The translations under genes and the position numbers were made by a program. From Arthrobacter sp. M4 (GTDB lineage Bacteria > Actinomycetota > Actinomycetes > Actinomycetales > Micrococcaceae), in contig NZ_JAIWYX010000014.1 in NCBI RefSeq assembly GCF_020251205.1, positions 1 through 64,000 of the forward strand: a DNA stretch of 64,000 bases, written 5' to 3'. The notes beneath the pieces were generated by a model. The model did no database searches and was not told where the DNA came from. It was given only the letters and a program-made list of their open reading frames with translations. Below, piece by piece: positions 58,400-64,000 of the stretch; within the stretch, counting starts at the first letter, position 1; every line of letters begins with the position of its first letter.

Positions 58400-59815
58400 T
58401 TACTTGCTCAGGTTTGCGAGGCGTTCCGGGCTGAGCAGCTGTTCAAGCTGGTTAGCCGTGAGAAGCCCGTCTTCAAGCACCAGTTCGGCGACTCCGCGGC
58501 CGGTGGCGAGTGCCTTCTGGGCGATCGCGGTGGCGGAGGCGTAGCCAAGGTGCGGATTCAAGGCCGTGACCAGGCCGATGGACTGTTCCACGGTGAGTCG
58601 CAGGCGCTCGGTGTTGGCGGTGATGCCCCGGACACAGCGCGCCGTGAGTGTGCGGCAGGCGGCTTCCAGGTGGGAGATGCTCTTGTGGAGGCTGTGGACA
58701 ATGATTGGTTCGAAAGCGTTGAGCTGGAGCTGCCCGGCTTCGGCGGCCATGGTGATAGTGACGTCGTTTCCGATCACTTCGTAGGCGACCTGGCTGACCA
58801 CTTCCGGGATCACCGGGTTGATCTTGCCGGGCATGATTGACGAGCCGGACTGGACGGCCGGCAGGTTGATCTCCCCGAGCCCGGCACGTGGGCCGGAGGA
58901 GAGAAGTCGAAGGTCGTTGCAGATCTTCGACAGCTTGGTTGCGACGCGCTTAAGCACGCCGGAAAGGTGCACAAACGCGCCGACGTCCTGTGTCGCCTCG
59001 ATGAGGTCGACGGCGGTGACCAGGGGAAGGCCGGTGATGTCGGCCAGGTGGCGGCAAGCCGCCTCGGCGTAGCCAGCGGGGGCGTTGAGTCCGGTGCCGA
59101 TTGCCGTGGCGCCGAGGTTGATCTCGTGGATCAGGAGCTCGGCTTCGGCCAGCCGCTGGCGGTCTTCGCCGATAGTGACGGCGTAGGTGCCGAACTCCTG
59201 GCCGAGCGTCATGGGGACTGCGTCCTGGAGCTGTGTGCGGCCCATCTTGACGACAGTGCGGAACTCCATGGCCTTGGCGGCAAACGCGTCCTCAAGTTCG
59301 GTGAGGGCATCCAGGAGTCGCTTGATTCCGAAGATGGTCCCGAGCTTCACCGCCGTCGGGTACACGTCGTTGGTGGACTGGCTCAAGTTGACGTGGTCGT
59401 TGGGATGCAGGCGGGAATAGTCGCCTTTTGTGTGGCCGAGGATTTCCAACGCCCGGTTGGCGATCACCTCGTTTGCGTTCATGTTCGACGACGTCCCGGC
59501 ACCGCCCTGGATGACGTCCACCTGGAACTGGTCGTTGAGTTTGCCGGCCATTACATCAGCGCAGGCCTGTTCGATCGCCTCAGAACGCCCCTCGTCGAGC
59601 AGCCCGAGCTCCCGGTTGGTGCGGGCTGCGGCGAGCTTCACGGCTGCCAGGCCACGGATCAGGTCCGGGTTGGAAGCCAGGGGATGGCCGGTGATGGGAA
59701 AGTTCTCGATGGCGCGCAGGGTATGCACGCCCCAGTAGGCTTCCGCGGGAACGTCCCTGTCCCCTAGGAGGTCATGCTCCGAGCGAAAAGGGCGCACGGA
59801 ATCGTCAGCTGTCAT
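58400..59815 (-). CDS. aspA: Aspartate ammonia-lyase
   Basis: The 471-residue enzyme shows the fumarase/aspartase pattern: EHDLLGDRDVPAEAYWGVHT, GGAGTSSNMNANEVIANRAL, NDHVNLSQSTNDVYPTAVKL and the signature GSSIMPGKINPVIPE (residues ~324-338, catalytic Ser loop). It converts aspartate to fumarate and ammonia. The STND and TSSNMN motifs fit aspartase; context (asparaginase, permease) makes fumarase unlikely. Confidence 0.94.
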   Translation of the reverse strand: MTADDSVRPFRSEHDLLGDRDVPAEAYWGVHTLRAIENFPITGHPLASNPDLIRGLAAVKLAAARTNRELGLLDEGRSEAIEQACADVMAGKLNDQFQVDVIQGGAGTSSNMNANEVIANRALEILGHTKGDYSRLHPNDHVNLSQSTNDVYPTAVKLGTIFGIKRLLDALTELEDAFAAKAMEFRTVVKMGRTQLQDAVPMTLGQEFGTYAVTIGEDRQRLAEAELLIHEINLGATAIGTGLNAPAGYAEAACRHLADITGLPLVTAVDLIEATQDVGAFVHLSGVLKRVATKLSKICNDLRLLSSGPRAGLGEINLPAVQSGSSIMPGKINPVIPEVVSQVAYEVIGNDVTITMAAEAGQLQLNAFEPIIVHSLHKSISHLEAACRTLTARCVRGITANTERLRLTVEQSIGLVTALNPHLGYASATAIAQKALATGRGVAELVLEDGLLTANQLEQLLSPERLANLSK

Positions 59816-59853
59816 GGCTGTCCTTTGAGTTGGTGCTTGCTTTGTTGGGGGAG

Positions 59854-60891
59854 TTAGTTCAGGTGGTTTTCGAGGATTTTCAGGTCCTCGACCAGGGAGT
59901 CGGCGGCGCGCAGGACGCCGACGGGCCGGCCTCCGCCCAGCACGGGCGGGCTGGCAAGCCCGGCCAGCGTGACGCCGTCGAGCCCTATGGACTCGAGTAC
60001 ACGGACGGTGACGGGCATGCGGGCGCGGTCGCCGCCGTCGGAGATTTTGATGGCCAGGCCGGTGCCGTCAGCCAGGCCGACCAGCTGGAGGCCCTCGAAG
60101 CCGTCCTTGGCGAGCAGGCCGGGCACTGCACGCATCAGTTCGGTGACGTCGCGGCCTTCGCCGGCAACCATCTCCGGATGTTTGCGCATGGCGTTCGCCA
60201 CCCTGCCCTCAGCGCTGTCCGCAGGTGCTGATGCGAGACGGCCGTAGGCGCGGGCCATGCCGTGGAGGGTGTGCGCGAAGAGGGGAGTCCCGCAGCCATC
60301 GGTGCTCACTGCAGCGGCGTCTTCACCCGTGAGCTCGGTGATGGTGTCGCGGACCAGGACCTGGAGGGGGTGCTCGGGGTTGAGATAGCCCTGCACCGGC
60401 CAGCCGTTGATGACGCACACGGAGGCCATCGCTGCGTGTTTGCCCGAGCAGTTCTGCGCCAGTTGGGTTGATCCGTTGCCGGAGCGAAGCCATTCCTCGC
60501 GTTCAGCTGTGCCGTAGGGGAGATCCGTGCTGTTCTCCAGTGCGGATTCTTCCAGGCCGTGCAGCTTGAGGATCTGTCGGGATCCTTCCTGGTGCATTGC
60601 AGCGCCGGAGTGGCTTGCCGCCGCCAGGGCCAGGAGGTTGTCCGGAATGTCTAGTCCGGCGCGGACCAAGGCCACTGCCTGAAGGGGCTTGAGCGCGGAG
60701 CGCGGATACATCGGGGCGTCGGGTTCGCCGGCTTCCACCACGGTGGTTCCGTTCGGGGCGGTGGCGATGAGAGACCCGTAATGGACGCTTTCTACAAGCC
60801 CGTCGCGGGTGGTTTCCGCAAGCGGCACATGCCGGGGCGCGGTCAGCGTCCGGGCATGCGCGGGCAGGGTGGTGCTGGGGTGGGAGGGCAT
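59854..60891 (-). CDS. L-asparaginase, Rhizobium etli AII-like family
   Basis: The 345-residue protein has the motifs of the PF06089 asparaginases: PMYPRSALKPLQAVALVRAG (Ser65, Lys68), AQNCSGKHAAMASVCV (Cys148, Lys151) and VSTDGCGTPLFAHTLHGMAR (Cys200). These correspond to the Ser-Lys pair and cysteines described for the R. etli enzyme; the fold is unrelated to E. coli AnsA/AnsB. It hydrolyses asparagine to aspartate and ammonia, no signal peptide. It starts 8 bp after the GntR gene. Confidence 0.92.
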   Translation of the reverse strand: MPSHPSTTLPAHARTLTAPRHVPLAETTRDGLVESVHYGSLIATAPNGTTVVEAGEPDAPMYPRSALKPLQAVALVRAGLDIPDNLLALAAASHSGAAMHQEGSRQILKLHGLEESALENSTDLPYGTAEREEWLRSGNGSTQLAQNCSGKHAAMASVCVINGWPVQGYLNPEHPLQVLVRDTITELTGEDAAAVSTDGCGTPLFAHTLHGMARAYGRLASAPADSAEGRVANAMRKHPEMVAGEGRDVTELMRAVPGLLAKDGFEGLQLVGLADGTGLAIKISDGGDRARMPVTVRVLESIGLDGVTLAGLASPPVLGGGRPVGVLRAADSLVEDLKILENHLN

Positions 60892-60899
60892 AGCTACTT

Positions 60900-61655
60900 T
60901 CAGTTGCCGTTGAGGATGGTGTCCAGGGCTTCACTAACGGCGCTCAAATGGTCGGCCATGGCTGCGCTGGCCGCCGCTGAGTCGCGGTTTTCGATGGCTT
61001 GGACGATCCGGACATGTTCCTCGTCCGAGACGTGTTGGCGGTCGGCCACCAAGTTGAGGGTTTCCGATTGGTGGGCCAGCGCATCGCGGATTTCAACGAT
61101 GACGCTCTCGAAGACTTTGTTGCCGCTTGCGCGTGCGATTGCCGAGTGGAAGCTGGCGTCCAGGGCAACCCAGGCCTCGGGGTCATCCTCGGCCATCATG
61201 GCTTTGACGATGTCCTTGAGGTGCTCCAGGTCCTCTGGCGTCCTTCGTTGCGCCGCAAGTCCGGCGGCTGGGACTTCGATGTGCGGCCGGGCTTCGTTGA
61301 GGTCCCGGGCCGAATAGAGTCCGAGTTGAAGGTCGTTGGCCACGGAGGTTGCGACGACGAACGTGCCCCGGCCGGTCTTTGTGGCTGTGAGGCCGAGGGC
61401 CGTGACCGAGCGAAGGGCTTCGCGGATCACTGAGCGGCTGACCCCGTATTGGGCTGCGAGGTTGGCTTCGGAGCTGAGCTTGTCGCCAACCTCGTACTTA
61501 CCGGATTCGATATCCAACCGGATCGCGTTGAACACTGCCTCGGCCGCAGACAGTCGAACGACGGGCGTGGATGCTGTTGGGGGACGGGCTTGCTCCCGAG
61601 CTTTGGTTCGCTCTGCGGCAGGCTGTCCTGCTGTCCGGCTGTCTGACAGGTTCAC
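60900..61655 (-). CDS. GntR-family (FadR subfamily) regulator of the asparagine operon
   Basis: The ~251-residue protein has a winged HTH (RLSAAEAVFNAIRLDIESGK, EANLAAQYGVSRSVIREALR, GLTATKTGRGTFVV) and an FCD effector domain with the metal-binding Asp/His pattern DASFHSAIARASGN and DEEHVRIVQAIENRDSAAAS. It is the first gene of the operon and likely senses asparagine, aspartate or a product. Start is GTG 61655 or GTG 61679; neither has a clear ribosome site. Confidence 0.9.
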   Translation of the reverse strand: MNLSDSRTAGQPAAERTKAREQARPPTASTPVVRLSAAEAVFNAIRLDIESGKYEVGDKLSSEANLAAQYGVSRSVIREALRSVTALGLTATKTGRGTFVVATSVANDLQLGLYSARDLNEARPHIEVPAAGLAAQRRTPEDLEHLKDIVKAMMAEDDPEAWVALDASFHSAIARASGNKVFESVIVEIRDALAHQSETLNLVADRQHVSDEEHVRIVQAIENRDSAAASAAMADHLSAVSEALDTILNGN

Positions 61656-61837
61656 GCTTAAGAATATGGCACGGGTCACAGGCAGGTGTCAAAGCGGGAT
61701 GGCACAGACCATTCTTTCAAGGACTTTGTGGCCTTTTTGCGTCTTCCTTGAGGTGCATGAGGCATCGTAGTGCACAGCCGCCGGCCATAGGGGTCTGGCA
61801 AAGGTGCCGGAGGCCGGTGGCGGTTGGAGATGGAAAG

Positions 61838-62071
61838 ATGCGTACCAAAACTTCCCGCAGCAGGGCGCGTGAGGCAGCCCTGGCGCTCTTTGCTACGTGG
61901 ACGCTGTTCTTCATGCTCGTTGCTGTGGGGTCAGAGTCACCGTTCCTTGCGCCAGGGATTGTCCACGACCCCGTTTTCCGCCATGTCCTGATGCACCTCT
62001 CTCCTGTGGCACTTGCTCTCTTTTTGCTGGCGGCAAATATGTGGCGTGCCCCGAAGTCCCCTGGCCGGTAG
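61838..62071 (+). CDS. Small hypothetical membrane protein (77 aa)
   Basis: From ATG 61838 (GGAG 8 bases upstream) the product has a basic N-terminus MRTKTSRSRAREAALALFAT, two hydrophobic helices (LFATWTLFFMLVAVG and LSPVALALFLLAANMW) joined by an extracytoplasmic loop, and a basic tail. No family recognised. Confidence 0.65.
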   Translation: MRTKTSRSRAREAALALFATWTLFFMLVAVGSESPFLAPGIVHDPVFRHVLMHLSPVALALFLLAANMWRAPKSPGR

Positions 62072-62121
62072 GGCCAACAAAGGGTCTGTCCCCGGTAGCA
62101 CGCCGAAACTATGCTGGCCGC

Positions 62122-62454
62122 ATGACTTTCATTGAGAATCTGGCTGACAAATTGTCCTCAATGGGTGTGCGGACCGCCTACGGAGATCCCGTGGAAGTCG
62201 ACGGCCGCACTATCATCCCTGTTGCCGCGGTGTGGTCCGGCTTCGGCGGCGGCAGCTCGGAACAAGCCGGCGCGGAGGGCCTTGGCGGAGGAGGCGGCAG
62301 CATGGTCTGGCCGCTCGGCGTTTATCTCAAGGACGCGCAGTCCGGAGCCGTGGCGTTCAAAGCCAACACGGTGTCCCTTCTGGTTGCTGCCACCCCGGCG
62401 ATCCTGGTTGCCGGAATGGTGCTGAAGGGCATCTTCAGACGGCGCCGCAGGTAG
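62122..62454 (+). CDS. GerW/YtfJ-family protein
   Basis: The 110-residue protein contains DKLSSMGVRTAYGDPVEVDG, TIIPVAAVWSGFGGGSSEQA and a Gly-rich stretch, then a C-terminal helix AATPAILVAGMVLKGIFRRR. This is the conserved GerW pattern (x-P-V-x-V-x-G-x-T-I-I-P-V). In Bacillus, YtfJ/GerW is a spore protein needed for germination; actinobacterial homologues occur in non-sporulating genera and their role is unknown. Its C-terminal hydrophobic segment suggests membrane association. Confidence 0.88.
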   Translation: MTFIENLADKLSSMGVRTAYGDPVEVDGRTIIPVAAVWSGFGGGSSEQAGAEGLGGGGGSMVWPLGVYLKDAQSGAVAFKANTVSLLVAATPAILVAGMVLKGIFRRRRR

Positions 62455-62476
62455 CCTGCCCCGACTCAGCGTGCCA

Positions 62477-62535
62477 TTCATCCAGCAGATCAGGCGGGAT
62501 ATCGACGCCGGAGGTCGCCTGATCTGCTGGATGAA
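62477..62535. terminator. Bidirectional terminator between the GerW-like gene and cutC
   Basis: Perfect 20-bp arms (62477-62496 and 62516-62535, starting TTCATCCAGCAG) enclose a 19-base loop, midway between convergent stops at 62454 and 62553. Confidence 0.8.
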
Positions 62536-62552
62536 CTCAGCTGCGTGGCTGC

Positions 62553-63386
62553 TTAGCGGGCCGCCAGTTCCCGAAGCCTCGACGCCACCTCCGAGGCGAG
62601 CGACGCGTCGGTGTGCTCATAAGCCACCGATGCCTGGCCAGGCGTGCCATCCCGATCCGCGGCCGGTCCCCTTCGGGCCGACAGATGGATGGCATCAACC
62701 CCGCTCAACGCCAGGTCCTCGAGGTCGCGCACACGAACTCCGCCGCCTGCCATGATCTGGACGGGCAGGTCCATTGCACGTGAGGCCTGAACCAGCGCCC
62801 GAAGAACAGGCAGGCCCGCCCGGCAATCCAGAGCGCCCCCGCTGGTCAGGACACGATCCACCCCGAGTTCAGAGAGGGTAGCCAGCAGATCCTCAACGGG
62901 AAAACCCGCAGCAAGCGCAGTATCCAGGGCCCGGTGGAACGTCACGTCACAGTCGGGAGCCTCCTCCCGGGCCGCCGCCACGAAACGAACCAGCGCGCCG
63001 GCGTCGATCTTGCCTCCGGGGGTAAGCGCCCCCACAACCACTCCGGATGCCCCGGCGCGCAACGCAGCCCGGACGTCGGCTTCGATCAACGAACACTCCT
63101 CGTCGGAGTACACAAAGCCGCCTGCCCGTGGCCGCACCAGTACGTGCACGGGAATCCCGGTTTCCACGGACTGCGAGACTGCGCCGATGCTTGGGGTCAG
63201 ACCGCCCGTGGAACCGAGCGCCGCGCACAGTTCCACGCGCGAAGCCCCCACGTCTGCCGCGATCCGAGCCCCGGCTGCGTCCTGGACGGCGAACTCCAGT
63301 AGCGGTGCTGAGGGGTGCTTCCCTTCCGGGCCGGAACGGGAGGCGAATTCCGCTGCCAGGCCACCTGGCATCAGAAGGCCTGCCAT
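62553..63386 (-). CDS. cutC: CutC family protein
   Basis: The 277-residue TIM-barrel protein shows LEFAVQDAAGARIAADVGAS, RVELCAALGSTGGLTPSIGA, HVLVRPRAGGFVYSDEECSL, DVTFHRALDTALAAG, DRVLTSGGALDCRAGLPVLR and VQIMAGGGVRVRDLEDL, all hallmarks of CutC. The family is called copper homeostasis, but direct copper binding is doubtful in bacteria. The first ~28 residues are an extension beyond the usual start. It overlaps nagB by 16 bp, suggesting a role in amino-sugar metabolism. Confidence 0.92.
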   Translation of the reverse strand: MAGLLMPGGLAAEFASRSGPEGKHPSAPLLEFAVQDAAGARIAADVGASRVELCAALGSTGGLTPSIGAVSQSVETGIPVHVLVRPRAGGFVYSDEECSLIEADVRAALRAGASGVVVGALTPGGKIDAGALVRFVAAAREEAPDCDVTFHRALDTALAAGFPVEDLLATLSELGVDRVLTSGGALDCRAGLPVLRALVQASRAMDLPVQIMAGGGVRVRDLEDLALSGVDAIHLSARRGPAADRDGTPGQASVAYEHTDASLASEVASRLRELAAR

Positions 63387-64000
63387 GCCGGCTTGTTGTC
63401 CAGCGTGTGCCGGTAGTAGTCCGCGAACTTCAGCCGCGACGCGGCTGCCTCGTCCACCACCACCGTGACGTGCGGGTGCAGTTGCAGGACCGATGCGGGG
63501 CAGGCGGCCGCCAGGGGACCTTCGACGGCGGCCGCGATCGCATCCGCTTTCGCCTCGCCGAGGCCGATCAGCAGCAGATGCCGGGCATCCGTGATGGTCC
63601 CCAGGCCCTGGGTCAAAACGTGGTGCGGGACGTCGTCGAGAGAATCGAAGAACCGGGCGTTGTCCTGGCGCGTCTGCTCCGTCAGGGTTTTGACCCGCGT
63701 CCGCGAGGACAATGAGGACATTGGTTCGTTGAAGCCAACGTGCCCGTCGGTTCCAATACCAAGGATCTGCACGTCCACGCCTCCGGCGGAGGCGATGCTG
63801 CGGTCGTAACGGATTGCTTCCGCTGCCAAGTCTGGTGCCGCGCCGCCGGGGCTGTGGATCGACGACGGATCCAGGTCCACGTGGTCCGTGAACTCCCTGC
63901 GGATCACCGAGTGATAGGACTCTGGATGCTCCACTGGAAGGCCCACGTATTCATCCAGGAGGAAGGCTTGGGCCTCGGAATAGCTCAGTCCTTCCTCGCG
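63371..64000 (-). CDS. nagB: Glucosamine-6-phosphate deaminase, C-terminal part, cut by window edge
   Basis: The frame is open from the right edge (REEGLSYSEAQAFLLDEYVG) to 63371, 209 codons plus stop. Conserved NagB parts are FLLDEYVGLP, SYHSVIRREFTDHVDLDPSS, ILGIGTDGHVGFNEPMSSLS (catalytic His/Glu loop), RHLLLIGLGEAKADAIAAAV and EGPLAAACPASVLQLHPHVT. It converts glucosamine-6-phosphate to fructose-6-phosphate and ammonia. The N-terminus is outside the window. The downstream cutC starts within its last codons. Confidence 0.95.
   Translation of the reverse strand, partial: REEGLSYSEAQAFLLDEYVGLPVEHPESYHSVIRREFTDHVDLDPSSIHSPGGAAPDLAAEAIRYDRSIASAGGVDVQILGIGTDGHVGFNEPMSSLSSRTRVKTLTEQTRQDNARFFDSLDDVPHHVLTQGLGTITDARHLLLIGLGEAKADAIAAAVEGPLAAACPASVLQLHPHVTVVVDEAAASRLKFADYYRHTLDNKPAWQAF

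Overview
The window is high-GC DNA with no rRNA, tRNA, IS element or CRISPR array. Gene content suggests a soil actinobacterium of the Micrococcaceae, most likely Arthrobacter or Paenarthrobacter. Pointers are actinobacterial small families (DUF6131, a DUF222-HNH protein, GerW-like), a one-gene mannitol PTS permease next to ptsI/ptsH, many sugar and drug transporters, and GTG starts. Genus is an inference; no marker gene is present.

Layout. 1-5.4 kb: a cut-off GH15 glycosidase, a decayed NERD-domain gene, small hypothetical proteins, a VOC protein, a flavin monooxygenase and a SRPBCC protein. 5.4-18.7 kb: a fructan-use locus on the plus strand: lacI-type repressor with promoter and operators, a peptide-type ABC importer (lipoprotein, two permeases, two ATPases), an intracellular GH32 enzyme and a 1249-residue secreted GH32 levanase/inulinase. 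18.7-25.2 kb: PTS locus, with ptsI-ptsH leftward and a TetR regulator, mtlA and mtlD rightward. 25.2-42.2 kb: GNAT, MarR with its efflux pump, a DUF222-HNH protein, three further MFS transporters, RraA, an aminotransferase, TetR, malic enzyme and two small membrane proteins.

42.3-47.7 kb: a helical-repeat hypothetical protein, an MFS remnant, a cluster of one small secreted Trp-rich protein and two duplicated lipoproteins behind a phased array of 8-bp repeats, then a LysE-type exporter with a 110-residue hexapeptide insertion and two Lrp/AsnC regulators. 48-56.6 kb: gluQ, an MDR oxidoreductase, hipBA with twin operators, LtrA, a membrane protein resembling Pyr4/PaxB-type terpene cyclases, a GNAT-AAA+ fusion and an FAH-family protein. 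56.8-61.7 kb: a complete asparagine catabolic operon (GntR regulator, asparaginase, aspartase, permease). 61.8-64 kb: a small membrane protein, a GerW-like protein, cutC and a partial nagB.

Metabolically the window reads as a saprophyte's: extracellular fructan is cut outside, imported and hydrolysed; mannitol enters by PTS; asparagine is turned into fumarate; malic enzyme yields pyruvate. Two themes stand out. In-frame and intergenic minisatellites recur (LysE, an MFS N-terminus, GH32 linker, ABC ATPase ends, HNH protein, and intergenic blocks at 30.8, 33.1 and 51.9 kb). Long U-poor, C-rich leaders precede the lacI operon and ptsI. The most original candidate system is the secreted protein/lipoprotein cluster at 43.4-45.5 kb.
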